Origin: Albugo candida
Taxonomy: Eukaryota; Oomycota; Peronosporomycetes; Albuginales
Direction of reading: 5' to 3'
Length of the DNA stretch: 64,000 bases
Assembly: GCA_040437565.1 (NCBI GenBank)
Contig: JBDOQK010000005.1
Location: forward strand, 62,001-126,000
The notes under the pieces are model-generated. The model searched no databases, had not been told where the DNA came from, and saw only the letters and a list, made by a program, of their open reading frames with translations. Position numbers and translations under genes: made by a program. This document shows, piece by piece, positions 9,945 to 22,413 of the stretch; the first letter of the stretch is position 1, and the number at the start of each line of letters is the position of its first letter.

Positions 9945-12900
9945 TTAGCTATTCGTATGTTGCTGCTCCAATACGCCATCTGCTTCTCTAAGCAATAACT
10001 GAAACTTGGCCACTAAACGCTGCATTGTGCGATTGGACGCAATTGAAGGTAGTATCGAATTTCGGAGCAATTCTCTTCGAGACATTCCCTGCACAAAAAT
10101 ATTTAGAAAACAAGTCTTCTAAATGAGTCAGTCTCACGAGTATGAACGGATCCCAGCTACCACTTTCCTTTTCTTCAATTCGATCATTTTGTCTAAAATT
10201 GAGCCAACGCGTCAATCAATAGGATATCAGCCTTACGATATAACGTACGCATGAACGGGACCGAGTAAATCAATGCAAAGCTCATCTAAACGACTCAAAT
10301 CTTCGTCTTGCGCCAGAAATTTTGCATATGCTGTCAACCTATGACCAACACTCAAAAAAGCAAAATTTTGTGTCACTATCTTCATACCAATATTGATACT
10401 CTTCCTGGCTTTCCAGTACGCGACACGCTGCAATTTGATGCTCCAAATGAGACCGCGTGAGATTCCGCTGTAAATATGGATCCGTCATCTCACTCAGCAT
10501 CGCTGATGGGATACCCCGTTGAGATCGTGCATAGCCTGAAGCTGTCTGTAGCTGTCGAAGTAATTTCATCTATCAACACCAATTTCAATACCATTCTCTT
10601 CACAAAATTGCACGCTGATACCGGAGCATTATTGCCTGAGACGACATTGGTCGGCAGTGATGTGCTGAAATCTGAGAAAATAAAACTCGCATCTGTGACC
10701 CGCATCCTATCCATCCGAATATCAAATCAAGACAATCCACACAATGCACGCGAACCAGCTCTCCATATTTTTGTCGAAAATGTAATTCTCCAACGTTGAA
10801 GGCCCCTTGCCGTCCCTTGTACTCTTGGTGATGGTTATGATCGGCATACCTCGCGATGTTATTTGACACCGTAATAGTGTCATTTTATAGCCATTCTCTC
10901 CCTTGAATTGTGAATTAAGCGTTTGATCGAAAAGGGAATCGATATAGCGCTTACTCCGATGACAGAGTCGATCGATTCGGTCAAGAGCTTTTTCCGTGCT
11001 CGAATATTCCAAACATGAAGTTTCCCACTCGTTGAAATGACCAAGAGATAATCAGAGTTGCCACGAGAGCATTCCATGACTGAGATCGCGCTATCAATCG
11101 CTATGAACGAATCAGCAGAGTACTGACATATGGAACCTTTTCCTCACCGATGCAGGGGAAGAAACGTTGGCCTCGGAGACTAAGAATGAATATTTGACCG
11201 CCATCCAGTCCAAACGCACAGAAGAAAGCATTTCCGGTACCACATACTCCTCGACCCGGCAGACGATCCATCCATTGCGTTTGACTTTCTTGGTGGCAAC
11301 GCAATGTCGTATATATCGGGCCGCGTGCTGGTTGAGCTGGTGGGTCAAATTGTTTGAAGAAAATGCGACACAGAGTGACGTACCAATGAGATTGTCATCG
11401 TCTTCTACCTTGAGATTGTGAACCGTGATTTCAATGTTGAGAGGATGCTGCTTGGAATCATTCGACAAGAAACGAGTCTCCAATTTGTTTGCAAATATCT
11501 CAATGCTGAACGATAAGCGTAATGGTATTGGTGACAAGAGTGCAGTTCTAAAGGGTGTGTACATCACAAAAAAAGATACTGCGTGCACAAAGAGCGTCAC
11601 TAGACCTGGATTCACCCGGCACACATTTGGATGATCGAGGCACAATGTCTCTTGCTTTTGTCGAATTCTGCAACTGTTTTCGCCTGACAGAGTTATCATT
11701 TCGATTTCGCTTTCGTTGTGAGACGTAAGATACCACGTTTTTATCTGCTGAAGCGATTTCTTTCTCTTGCACGCTATCGGAAGTTGTGGAGGTCGTGTGG
11801 ATTCGCTCTGCTTGGTCTACTGGTGAGATCTGTGTTGTAAGAGTATTCGATGCATTTTTCTGCTCCCTCGTGGCTACAGGATCATGCACAATGCTTTGAC
11901 ATTGACCATATGTGCCCTGATTCAAATTGACTTTATGTCGTTTCGATACAGGCTGCAACAAATTGACTTGTGGCTTTGTGTCCGATACAAATATCTGCTC
12001 GGTAAAAATTCCATTTTGCTTGGTTGAGTCATTTTCTTGTTCTTCCATCTAGACACTCCCTGAGCACTTATGACGCCAGCAACCAGCGATGATACCTGAA
12101 GCTGCATTGGGTTTTCGATCAGCGTGTTGATTTGCGTGTTACCTACGTGAGCTCCATACTAGCACGATATGAGCAACGATGCAAGATGAATGAATCAGTT
12201 CCTACTCGGGTCTGTAGGATCCTGCTTTGCTCGATTCCAGCGATAGGCTTCCCAATCTCACTCTCATTAAATTGAAAGCAACAGACACTTCCGTCCAGTG
12301 ATGAAGCAAGCAGGATGTAACCATTCTTGGACCAAGTTAGGTCTGTAACACACGCCTGAAAACACTCTGTGACAACCACAAGAGGCCGCGCTAATTTCGC
12401 CAGCCAGATACTGATGGTAGCATCATCACTTCCAACAGCGCAACATGCGTATTCATGATCCTTTTCTGTCCCACAAGCTCGGAAAAGTTGACGATTGAAA
12501 CGACATGTGGTCACCACTCCTTTATGTCCCACCAAATTGAGTTCGTTTGTCCACGTTGTGCGATTGAATAAGGCAGCAACGTTTTGCTTGGAGCTGAATG
12601 CATGTGTAGCACACAATACAGATCCATCCGGAGACCAACAAAGCCGACGAAAGTGCGAGCTGGAAGCACACGACTCAAATGGTTCGGTCAAAATCTCAGT
12701 TTCCTATGAAAAGAACATGTGATTTCGCAATCAGCTTCAAGGCATTTCTATTATCTCGACCTCCCAGGAATCCGTATTCCACAGTCGAACAGACTTGTCT
12801 TCCCCGGAACTTGATAGATACTTTCCGATTGGATCCCAAGCAATTCCTTTGACCCAACCATTATGACCTGACAACGTGCGGATTGGATTGGACATGATGG

Positions 12901-13517
12901 ATTGTATGGAGGACGGATCTACGTTCCATATCAAAATCGTATTGTCAATACTGCAAGAAGCGAGCATTCGATCGTCTGGGGACCACGCTAAATCTTGCAC
13001 GTCTGAATGTACAAAATGATGTTCTTTTTGTAAAGAGAATGCAAAGCTTCTTACTGCGTTACCCATTGTGTGACTTTTCAAAGTAGCGAAACAAACCCAA
13101 TTCTGCTTGTTGGCAATTTGTTTGGACCCAAAAGCTACGCACGATGCGATTCCAGGCTTCATTTTGTATAGCAATATCAATCGATCGTCAGACCCTGAGG
13201 CCAAATAGAGTCCATGTTTTGCCCAACGGACACAGTTGACAGCCTGCTGATGGTCGCTTAGTGTTGCGAGAAGCTCAAAGTCTGAAATTCGAGTCGCTTT
13301 CTGAGTCGATACCGTCGGTGGGCTCAGCGACCAAAGTTTGACGCAATTATCTGATAAGAGCGCAGTTATATTATATGTCATTGTGTGGTTTCTAATTACC
13401 TCCGCCTGCAGTTGCAAACATGTTTTTGTGTGGATGACCATCAATGCCATAGATCGTCGTGTTCTCACTGACAGATGAGCCATTATGCTTGACATCGGAA
13501 GGTTTCTCTATTAGCAT
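9945..13517 (-). CDS. HIRA: HIRA histone chaperone (WD40)
   Basis: HIRA deposits histone H3.3-H4 outside replication, in a complex with ubinuclein and CABIN1-type partners. The start is the ATG at 13517 (MLIEKPSDVKHNGSSVSEN), which matches the HIRA N-terminus once an intron is removed. Introns traced: 13351-13399, 13003-13062, 12704-12760, 12159-12205, 12049-12095 and 11548-11605, plus several more downstream, about 10 in all. N-terminal WD40 repeats include VNCVRWAKHGLYLASGSDDR, DLAWSPDDRMLASCSIDNT and GWVKGIAWDPIGKYLSSSGE. A motif INTLIENPMQLQ matches human STAVIENPEMLKYQ. A low-complexity linker follows, then the Hira domain (FCAFGLDGGQIFILSLRG; LLVISTSGKLHVWNIRA) and the C-terminal LEHQIAACRVLESQEEYQYW and LDELCIDLLGPVHAY. 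The last exon ends at the stop 9945-9947 and aligns with the end of human HIRA. About 950-1000 residues. Confidence 0.92.
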
Positions 13518-13700
13518 TCGAATCGGTGAAATGTGGTGGTGTGTTACACGAAATAGGACTTCGCTATGCTATAGTATAAACGATTATAACGCGTGAATTT
13601 CAAAGTATACGATGAAGTTGATACAAGCTTCCTGGCTTCCAGGTCGCTTTATAAATGAAGAAAAGCATCAGTTTGAGTAGGAGTGTGATACATGCTACTA
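13518..13700. other. HIRA upstream region
   Basis: About 180 bp between the HIRA start and the decayed coiled-coil gene. AT-rich; presumably the HIRA promoter. No motif I can name. Confidence 0.4.
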
Positions 13701-14670
13701 ATAGGCTCCAAGGATTCAGACGGCTTCAGGTCGCATGAAGTACGAAGATCCTGAGAAGAGCAGCAAAAATATCAAGAAGAGGTGCAACAAATGCTCGAAA
13801 GTCAGTGGGATGCAAAGCGTAGAGATATGAATTCGGACGCGGAAAAGCTCTCGTGAGAGAAAATTTAATTCTGAAGATCGTCGAATCACTGGGTAAGGGA
13901 TCTTTTGACGATATTTGCGACAAAAGAGAGAGACATCTGAACGGGTGACTCATTCAGCGGAACAAAAAAGAGATAAACTACAAATGGAAAGGTTACATAG
14001 GTGACTGAGATGCGCGATATGAAAAGAAGCGATTGGAAAATATGAAGCGCAGTCTCGCTTGCTTACAAATCAGTTGACTAAAACTGAGATATCATCAGCC
14101 CATTAGAGTAACCGCGAGCTTATGAAGAGAAACTACCTCAAGACTCTTTGGTTCACGCCACGATAAAGAACATCACAAAACGCTAAGGCTAGAAAGTCAG
14201 AATGATGTTCTGGTCAATAGAAACAAAACTCTTCGGAGCCAACTTGTGAGCACTGGAAGATAACAAATTAAGTCCACGCTGAAGTTGTGAGACTAGGAGA
14301 AGAAATGATAGGCTTCCGATGCGAATGAGCAAATATGCTTATGAAAAAACGTAAACGGATACTAGAGATTGCAGAAAGTCAACGGCATAAGTCTCAGCGT
14401 AAAGAGGATAATCTATCTCCAAATACTTGTTCCCAATTGTCTATTGACACGGAACGAAAAAATGTATTCTGTTCGAGTGAAACTTGTCCATCCATAGTTA
14501 TGTACAAGAAATGAAATATTCATAGCTAAAATCTTGAAGGTTTCACAGAGAAAATGGATCACAATTGTACAGAATACCTTGAAAACTATAAACCTGAGTC
14601 GAAATCTACAGAGTCCGGTAAATGATATGATTTCGATAACTATCTTCAATCTACTGGAAGAGTGTGATAG
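13700..14670 (+). pseudogene. Decayed coiled-coil gene
   Basis: All three forward frames carry short coding-like pieces separated by stops and frame changes, and together they look like one long coiled coil: QEEVQQMLESQWDAKRRDMN, EAQSRLLTNQLTKTE-like, HKTLRLESQNDVLVNRNKTL, KKRKRILEIAESQRHKSQRK, then SPNCSQLSIDTERKNVF-like and MDHNCTEYLENYKPESKSTE. Base composition is A-rich like a Lys/Glu/Gln-rich protein on this strand. No open frame exceeds about 40 residues, so I call it a host pseudogene with many disruptions. The parent protein is unknown; a centrosomal, flagellar or myosin-tail-like coiled coil would fit. Confidence 0.5.
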
Positions 14671-14840
14671 TAAGGTTGGCAGTGACTCACTTTGATCGTT
14701 TGGTACGCTTCTTTACAACTAATCAGCCAAAATCATCAGACCGCTGCTTTCGTAAGCGTACACTAGTCGCAATTTTTGCATCAATTCGATCGCGCGCTGT
14801 CCATCGGACGTGTCTGGGCAATTCTAGGCAGATAAAAAAC

Positions 14841-16154
14841 TCAGCTTAGACGACGAGAAATGTTTGTGATGTCATCAAAAACCTGGAGAAACTGCCGTAA
14901 TTCTACTGTTTGTCGGGCTACTTTTTTCAGATCGGAAGTAACATCGATTTCTTCCGGCGTTTTCATCAGCTGTTGGTATAGCCTTACCATCAGCGATCCG
15001 ATGCTTGCTGTGGGTGCAAGTGTACGAAGTAATGACAGTAATCGAGTCCGCTGCGAATGGATTTGTGTGTTGACACTTCTGATAAGACATCGCGTCTGAA
15101 TGAGACAAATTTGATAATGCTTATCATTGGAGATAGCGAGAGTACATAGACACCTACCTGGTCGATATCTTCCTCCACACTTGCTGCAAAATTCTCGGGC
15201 TCTGAGATATCCTTTACAGAATGTAACGAAACCTCATTGTCATCTTCCACCAAAACCGCTTCTTTTTGTAAATCCGCAAGCTTTTCTTCCAATAGAACCT
15301 TTTGTTCAGCATCATCCAATTCGGCAGTTGCCATATTCTCATCACGCAAGCCGAGTTGCGTGTATTCCTCTTGCAGGAGCTGAACACGCTCTGTCAGCCG
15401 CCTGAGAACTTCCTTTAAGTTTTTGTGTTTTTTCTGACCAATTGTATCAGTATCGAAAGAAGAACAAGGCCGAAGTCGTTTAGATGATCGCCGCTTTTGC
15501 TCAATCGCTTGATTAAGAACATCCATTTCGAGATCCAACTTGCGGAGGGAGCGCTTGTATTCTTTCTAATATCATCCATCGTAACAAAGCAATATTATAA
15601 AGATTGTAAGTGTAAGCCAAGACCTGAATCTCAACGTTTCGCCGCAATAAAACATCTTCGAACTAATTTGATATTTCATTGAGATTTCTGAATCCTGTGC
15701 AACGGAGTACATTACCTTCACCGTTCGCTGAGAAATTTGTCCTTCCAATGAGACTTTTTCTGACTCCATTTGATCAATGCGCTTCATTCCCAATTGTAAT
15801 GCCTCTGGAAATGAGAACATTGTGTTTTGGAGCTTTTGAAGTGCCTTTAAATCAGTACAAATCTGGATTTCGGATGTCTAAGATTCACATTTTTATTTTG
15901 TAAGGAAGGGAACGGGTATGGTGCAATTAGTTAGGATCAAAGGTACCAAAACAGGCATAGACGAGAAAGGAAGCGATTCTGTCATTTGTGACAGCTTTGC
16001 TGCCAAGAACGCGTCAGAGACGCGAAGCTGGTGAGAATTGATGGATAGTACTGATATGAACTCAATTGTTTAGCATGTGGGTGAGCCGAACCTTTTCTGT
16101 GCACGCACGAAGCTGCATGACGCAGCGCACTAAGCCACCGGGAACTTCCGCCAT
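14841..16154 (-). CDS. Coiled-coil protein, 6 exons, unknown function
   Basis: Exons 16154-16092, 16027-15947, 15877-15716, 15662-15624, 15565-15158 and 15095-14841 join in phase to exactly 1008 nt (335 residues), with five GT-AG introns of 53-69 bp. Start MAEVPGGLVRCVMQLRACTE, then LRVSDAFLAAKLSQMTESLP. The central third is a strong coiled coil: LRRNVEIQKEYKRSLRKLDL, LEMDVLNQAIEQKRRSSKRL and LKEVLRRLTERVQLLQEEYT, with an acidic stretch VLVEDDNEVS. The last exon is helical (TRLLSLLRTLAPTASIGSLM; VARQTVELRQFLQVFDDI). No enzyme motif. The arrangement (short N-terminal part, long heptad region, helical end) would suit a kinetochore, THO or tethering-complex subunit, but I cannot name it. Confidence 0.68.
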
Positions 16155-17059
16155 TGCTGCAGCGTTTGATGCCTGAGAGTATATAAGCTTGTGGAGGTGT
16201 TCTCGACAGGTATTGATATAATCGGTGCTATATAACCACTTACAATTTCGCGAGAGTTATAAAACTTTAAAGTAATTCAACTTTCATTGCTCTCGCATCC
16301 ACGAGTGAATCCCGTCGAAGGAGATGAGAATCTTTCAAAGATAAGCGAGTCGCTAGTATTGAAGAGAATTTTCAACAAAGTATATTATAGAGATTTGATG
16401 ACACGCATTCGGGATGTACTCAAACGAGATGCACAGATACCAATAATTTCTATTATGTTGCGTGTTCCATCGCATTGGTTGAAGCGTTACTATATAGCTG
16501 AGATTCGATACTTTGCGATGGTATGCAACATGCTGAAGTGTAATTTGTTCATTCTATACGTAAACTATTGCAGTCAATAGCACAGTAGTTGCCTATATTT
16601 TGTGCCTGTGAGACATTGTCACGCCATACTTCATCTCGTCCTCACGTACGATAGAGACAACATACGCTGGTCTGAGCGCGCTTGTGCATGGTGTTCGGCC
16701 ACGCATTCTAATACTATATCATGCTATTTATTCCTAAATATTGCCTATGTTGGCGCATAGGGCTCGAGGTAGGTGAGATAAAGGCCCATACCCTCCGTTT
16801 CCAACTTTTCAGGCGTGCTTCGTATCACTTGTACTAGCATCAACACGAACAACATTTGGCACTCTATGTAGGTTCAGTGTAAAGCATAAGTATTTTGCTG
16901 CTCTCTTGCAAAAAAAGACGAAAAGGCGAGAAATTTATTCATGCGCAAGAATGTAGTAAAGCATCGCTTAGGTTTCCAATTCTCTCTATATTCTACAGCA
17001 TCAGAACAGCACCGTCCACTAAAATATTTTGCGCTTTCCACTTTACAGCAACATCAATA
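16155..17059. other. Intergenic, nothing firm
   Basis: Divergent promoter region between the coiled-coil gene and the secreted-protein gene. A non-ATG frame of about 97 codons at 16287-16580 has no recognisable content and I do not call it. Confidence 0.5.
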
Positions 17060-17581
17060 ATGGTATCTCTCGGGTATATAATGTACGGTCTCTCCCTTCT
17101 CGCGTGTATCAACACAGTCGATGCATCGTATCCGGTTGTGGCACCTTCACCATTTCAAACGGCTCTAAACAGTCCGAATTGTTATGGGCTCACCGTAGAT
17201 GCATCTTACAACGGCTCAACAGTCTGGAATATATGCTCTTTTGATATGGATCACAAAGTACTAGCTCCAGGTTGCGCACAACGTTTTCAGCAAATTCTAG
17301 TACAGTTTCTCAAGTACTACAAAATCGATCGCAACGTGGACAGTATTGACATGGATTCTCTCGCTTTAATACTAAAGCACCATTTCCCAGCGATTGGATT
17401 TAATGCCGAAAACATGTATGATATTACAACCAGAGAGGATTTTGAGGAGTGGGTGCTTAAGCACCATCCATTACCCTACTACTTATTTGGCTACGCCCTG
17501 GTCACAGCCATAAACGACAACACTTTGTTCCTCGTTAATGTGGCTATCTACTTGGCGGTAAACTGTCCAATGGGGAAATAG
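17060..17581 (+). CDS. Small secreted cysteine protein, putative effector (member 1)
   Basis: 173 residues from the ATG at 17060; earlier in-frame codons lack a signal peptide, so this start is chosen because a clear one follows it (MVSLGYIMYGLSLLACINTV, cleavage near DAS-YP). The mature protein has four Cys: NCYG, NICSFD, PGCAQRF and a last one in AVNCPMGK at the C-terminus, with helical stretches between (FQQILVQFLKYYKI; LFLVNVAIYLAV). No known enzyme domain, RXLR or CHXC motif. The same plan (signal peptide, C-P or C-Y early, a CxnC pair, about 80 helical residues, C near the end) is seen in the proteins at 43375-43875 and 55241-55726, so I group them as one diverged family. Secretion is predicted from sequence; an effector role is inference. 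Confidence 0.65.
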   Translation: MVSLGYIMYGLSLLACINTVDASYPVVAPSPFQTALNSPNCYGLTVDASYNGSTVWNICSFDMDHKVLAPGCAQRFQQILVQFLKYYKIDRNVDSIDMDSLALILKHHFPAIGFNAENMYDITTREDFEEWVLKHHPLPYYLFGYALVTAINDNTLFLVNVAIYLAVNCPMGK

Positions 17582-18031
17582 AGTCTCATCCGAAGAATGC
17601 TTGCTCATGTATGGGAATGTTTTCTCAATCAGTGGACAGGTTTTCTTTAAATGACGGATGTCGTATGTGTGTCCAGTAGTTGTCCATAATCACCGGTACG
17701 AATATAACCCAAATTCTACGATTCTTTCAGCAGAGCTCTTATCATTCATTGTCTCAAGTGTTTTGTTCGGGACCCAAAACAATTGTAATGAGCAAAAACA
17801 GATGTAATTTATACGGACCACTTGACTAGTGTTGCTGCTATGTATACGGATGCTTATCCTTACTCTACGTCAATCGCTTTAGTTTGACCCCAGTCAAGCT
17901 CTATTCGAACATAATCCATTTGATTGAAACGCTATTTGTAAAGCACACTTCGACGTACGCTTGGATTGTTGCCCACAATGAGTCGTATTTCGAGCTAATT
18001 ATATCCATCCTAATACATCGTGAAACATACG
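17582..18031. other. Intergenic, nothing seen
   Basis: 3' flank of the secreted-protein gene and 5' flank of the cyclic-nucleotide-binding gene. No feature recognised. Confidence 0.5.
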
Positions 18032-21000
18032 ATGGAGCATGAAAGTTCTGACTCGCAAAATGAGCACATATCTTCGTCCAATCGACGCTACTCTTTAGCC
18101 TCACAGCTTCGTTTTGAAGCAATTCGTGACACCTTTGAGCACACAATCAACGAGAACGTGACATTGACGGAAACTTGCCGATGCATTTTAAACAAGCCGA
18201 AAGGTGAAAGACTCCCTGAAGAAATCCATCAGGTTTTGGTACTATCGTTTAACTGCCTTCATTGATCTGAGTCGATCATTCTTAGCTAAAGTCGTTGCTG
18301 AAAAAATCGAATTTGGTCAAGCATTTTCCTAGTCTTCTTCCAGGTACTCACATACCGAAAGATACTTTTGAAGCGCCTAAACTTCTCTCATTTGTAGACA
18401 AGGTTGGGACGTTAGAAAGGTACCACATTCCATGCAGCTCAGCCTCATATGATAGATGGATCGATTGTATCAAAATCTTCAGCTTCAAGTCTTCACGAAG
18501 GATGCGCTCATCTTCCAAAAAGTTTGCACTTTTCTGCTGATCGACGAGCTTTTCTTACTATTTATGTAGGGCGATGTTGGCCACTGCATGCATCTTGTTT
18601 TCACAGGAAAAGGTACGCGATCCAAAGACTTTTGGTGTATGACAGACTCACCTGTCCGTTGTAAGTGGCAATATATGCGACTTCGTCCTTATCCGATACA
18701 GCCGTTGAATCCATCTCCAATACCAACGTCCATTTCTCGCCTTCATATACGCATTTAATTGACATCGTCCCGGGGGATACCTTTGGCGAACGCGCGTTGC
18801 TTCTTCATAATAGTCGACGCACAGGCAAGCCACTTCGTTCGTTGTCGTCTCTATGGTATGCTCAAGCTCTCGTGAGTAGCATCCGCGATGGTGGTGAGCC
18901 CTACGGCTGAGTTGATTATAATCTCCCGATCACTATTTGTGGAGATGAGTGAGACGACAGTGGACGGAAACACCTCGTTGCTCAGACAGTTCCGCTCCGG
19001 CAAAGACATTGTCCGTTCCATTTTCCAAAGGCCACCCAGCCAGCGATACGAGAAGGATTTGAATATTGCTATTGACTACTTGAATAGCGTCAAGTTCTTC
19101 TCACGTTTTACCTTGGGCGTACGCAAAAAGCTCTGTAAGGTCATGAACTTTATCACTTGTGCGTCCAGTACGATTCTTTTCGAAGAAGGACAGATTGGTC
19201 GACATTTTTATATCCTTTTTAGCGGTCAGGTCGAAGTATCGGTCAAGTACAAGAATCGCTTTGACGAGACTTCGGGAAACGTGTTAGCAACACTTGGAGA
19301 AGGTGATTCCTTCGGTGAGTTGGCACTATCCGAATCCAATGGTGTGAGAAGAGCTACCGTCCAGTCGACGATATTTTGTGAGTTTCTCACGCTGAATCGA
19401 GAGCAATTCGAGCCACTGGTGAAGAAAACCCAAGGTGAATATCGGCAGAAATACGTCGCACTGTTACGGCAGAATCCATTGTTTCAAGGAGTAGAATGGA
19501 ATGACGAGATTTTGCAGAGTTTGTGTGCAGTAATGAATGAGAAGACCTTCCCGCTGGGTAGTGAAATTTGCAAGCAGGTTATCTCCACATTGAATTCTCA
19601 TGCAAGTCTTTTTAAACAATCGTTTCGATGAAGGGATCGCGGGCAATGGAAGTGGTTATTCTCGTACGCGGTGAGTGTGAGATGATTCAGGAAAAAATCG
19701 ATCCAATTTCGAGGAAATCGCAAGCTTACCGCGTCGGGCGATTCGGACCAACTTCGATTCTAAGTTCTGCAGAGTACGTGAAAACTCGCAAGTGTCATGA
19801 TTTTCATTCGAGTGAATGGATAGGACGTGCACCGGAAAGTTTACTGACATCATTCTGAGAGATTATGCGATTGTGGCCAGTACACTTGTCAAAGTGCTGT
19901 TGTTATCGCGCTATAATCTCTTCCAGATGCTCTCCATTGACACGCTCGTAACCATACAGCGACAATCATTGAAAATCAAGACAGAAAGTGTTGAAAGTCG
20001 AGCGTTAAAGACCGTATTATGGGATCGATATCGTCATGATGTGGTCCAACAAACAATTGGTAATCGGGCATTAGAGCCGACGCTTGCACGTTGTAGCTCT
20101 GCTCCAATATTTCCATCAAATCATAGCGTCCCGAGGCATATTGTCGACGCTGATTTTATCGGATTTAGCGATCTTCGGCCAAGGAAAAACTCTATGCTTG
20201 TTGAATCAGACTCCAACTTGTATCTGCTTACATCGAGACGATCACAGGCATCAGTGAAGATTAGTGCACGACACTCGATGAGCTCCGGGATGCAACAGAT
20301 TGCATCTCAACCAGTTCGAGGTCGTAGGCGAGGCATCAAACTAGGCATGTTGTCTCACATTAGTCAAGTGGCAAATGCAAAGCAAGCTGATCGATTGATA
20401 AAGCAGGAGCTTTCCGCTGATGAGGCCAAAGAACTCGTACGTACAGATATGATCTCGTTTGCAGCAAAAATTCTGTCAGAGCAGGAACGATATGACCGTA
20501 CCAAGCTCCTCGGGTATGCAAGTAAATCCCGCTCAGGTAAATCAGAAGCCTTGCAGAGCGCAATCCAATCGAGAGTTTTCTCGCCCGCATTTGCCGATGA
20601 TGGATTGAGGAAGCCAACACACGGAATTCATTATCCCTTCTCACTAGTTGGCTTTCTTCGTGAGCGTGTGTCTTCCTGTAGCAAAGAATGCCATTTCACA
20701 GGTTTCCGAATATTAGGAAAATGCCGTGCGTTTGGTGATGCAATCCATTTATTTCGCAGTGTCTGCTGCTTTGAGACAGAATGCCATCCACAAAATGACA
20801 TAAGTCAATTTGCTGTCTACAAAGACGAAGAGCTCACAATGCTTCTGGAAAACAATCATGACGGTCAAAAGTGTCCAGAAAAAACTGATATGTCATCAAC
20901 AAGAATGATAGTCGCTTCTCAATATCGACCACGCACTTTATCGTGCGGCAATGAGCAGCGCTTTGCATGCGCGAGAGTATTCCACAATACGATACCAAAA

Positions 21001-21366
21001 ACACATCCTGTTTCATCCATTGAGTCTCTGACAATGCATGTATACCAAAGCTTTTCTACCTGTCAAAGCGCTGTTCGTTTTGCGAAAACAAATGCGGACG
21101 TCTTCTTCGATACGACTCCTCTTCTTATTATTCCGTTTTATGAATGGATTTTGTTTTCAGATGTGCAAAAGTTGAGTGCAAATAGTACGGATTTGGATCA
21201 AGCGATTGAATTTGTGACAACACGGAACGCATTGACAGCATATGGTGGTGAAAGTATGCAACGATCCATTCAGTTGAGTACATGTAAGGGACGTCGAGAT
21301 GCCGTGGAAAAGGTCAGAGAGGCCACAAAGTGTAGAAAGACAGCATTAAGGCCATTGTATAGATAG
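18032..21366 (+). CDS. Protein with three cyclic-nucleotide-binding domains
   Basis: Begins at the ATG at 18032 (MEHESSDSQNEHISSSNRRY). Introns traced: 18233-18285, one or two around 18344-18455, 18522-18569, one after about 18609, one near 18836-18876, one after GSEICKQ near 19577, and one near 19772-19822. Domain 1: LYQNLQLQVFTKDALIFQKG and DVGHCMHLVFTGK, then IVPGDTFGERALLL. Domain 2: KFFSRFTLGVRKKLCKVMNF, ILFEEGQIGRHFYILFSGQV, LGEGDSFGELALSE. Domain 3: QNPLFQGVEWNDEILQSLCA, AMEVVILVRGECEMIQ, with a degenerate phosphate-binding cassette. The G-E-x-A-L element of the cassette is intact in 1 and 2; the Arg that contacts the cyclic phosphate is RR-A-T in 2. The last 450 residues have no known domain. 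No channel or kinase segment is present, so it is a soluble cNMP sensor or scaffold, like CNBD2. Length about 900-950 residues. Confidence 0.82.
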
Positions 21367-21743
21367 AGAATCATAGTTTTAATTGCGCAACACGCAGACG
21401 ATGTCGAGTGCTTTTCGTGCTTTGGATCGAATTTGGAGATGGCATGCGAAACTACAGTTGACACTCGTATACAGGCTCGCATCAATTTGACTGGTGCAAG
21501 TGGCGACGTTCATTTTGTTTGTATTTTGCTAACGGATCCGATAAACGTAAGTGGAAATTCATGGAGAAACAAGAGTATGCCGCTTGAGAACGCAGACAAT
21601 GTCATGCTGTCTTCGTATTTCTGTCAGTGGCATGCCCTTGTATCTCAATGTGGAGGCAGGAATCAACCGGGGTGTACCTCGATTTGATTCCGAAACCTTG
21701 GCTATGAGTACCTCAGTAACAAAGTCTCTTTCTTTGCTGTAGC
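21367..21743. other. Upstream region of uS8
   Basis: No convincing gene. A frame of 84 codons at 21433-21687 has no recognisable content and sits where the uS8 promoter and leader should be. Confidence 0.45.
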
Positions 21744-22190
21744 ATGGTGCGAATGAATGTCCTGGCTGACTGTCTTAAGACAATTTACAACGCTGAAAAG
21801 CGTGGAAAACGACAAGTTTTGATCAGACCGCAGTCCAAAGTGATTGTCAAAGTACTGCAAGTTATGCAGAAAAACGGTTGGTTGACTTGTTTCTATGCAG
21901 CTTGTTGGTCTTCTTATCGCGTTGTGGTAGGATATATCGGAGAATTCGAGATCATCGACGATCACCGTGGCGGCAAAATTGTGGTTGAGCTCAAGGGACG
22001 ATTGAACAAATGTGGTGTCATATCTCCACGTTTCGATGTACAGGTTGCAGATATCGAAAAATGGATCAACAACCTTCTACCGTCCCGCCAGTTTGGACAT
22101 ATTGTGCTTAGTACTACGTACGGTATCATGGACCACCATGAAGCCCGTCGAAGACACACGGGTGGAAAAGTTATCGGTTTCTTTTATTAG
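21744..22190 (+). CDS. RPS15A: 40S ribosomal protein uS8 (S15A/RPS22)
   Basis: Starts [20 protein letters not shown] and continues [20 protein letters not shown], matching eukaryotic uS8 almost residue for residue. One intron, 21877-21930 (54 bp, GT-AG), splits the codon for Gly in [18 protein letters not shown]; read through, it adds a foreign insert, so it must be removed. Spliced length 130 residues, the family norm, ending GGKVIGFFY. It binds the 18S rRNA central domain in the small ribosomal subunit. Confidence 0.97.
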   Translation: MVRMNVLADCLKTIYNAEKRGKRQVLIRPQSKVIVKVLQVMQKNGWLTCFYAACWSSYRVVVGYIGEFEIIDDHRGGKIVVELKGRLNKCGVISPRFDVQVADIEKWINNLLPSRQFGHIVLSTTYGIMDHHEARRRHTGGKVIGFFY

Positions 22191-22413
22191 AAAGCATTAT
22201 CAATCGCGAAAACAGCTCGGATCCGTTTTGTCTTCTTTTTGAATTGAGCACCGCAAATCCCTGTGTAATCTGAGAAGCAATATAGCAACATATTACCAAT
22301 CCATTCACAAGTGTTACATTTTTAACCGTTCCTGCAGCTTTCTGAAAGTCAAGTGATATCTGCTCAGTTATCTCGAAAGAAGCATCCCATCTCGCAGCCA
22401 CCATCTCGTTCAT
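22171..22413 (-). CDS. Possible small membrane protein
   Basis: 80-codon frame overlapping the 3' end of uS8 on the other strand, with a plausible transmembrane segment ([20 protein letters not shown]). No homolog known to me, and upstream exons cannot be placed. May be chance. Confidence 0.2.
   Translation of the reverse strand: MNEMVAARWDASFEITEQISLDFQKAAGTVKNVTLVNGLVICCYIASQITQGFAVLNSKRRQNGSELFSRLIMLSNKRNR

Noticed and set aside
16287-16580. 97-codon frame upstream of the first secreted-protein gene
   Set aside because: Has no ATG at its start and no recognisable content.
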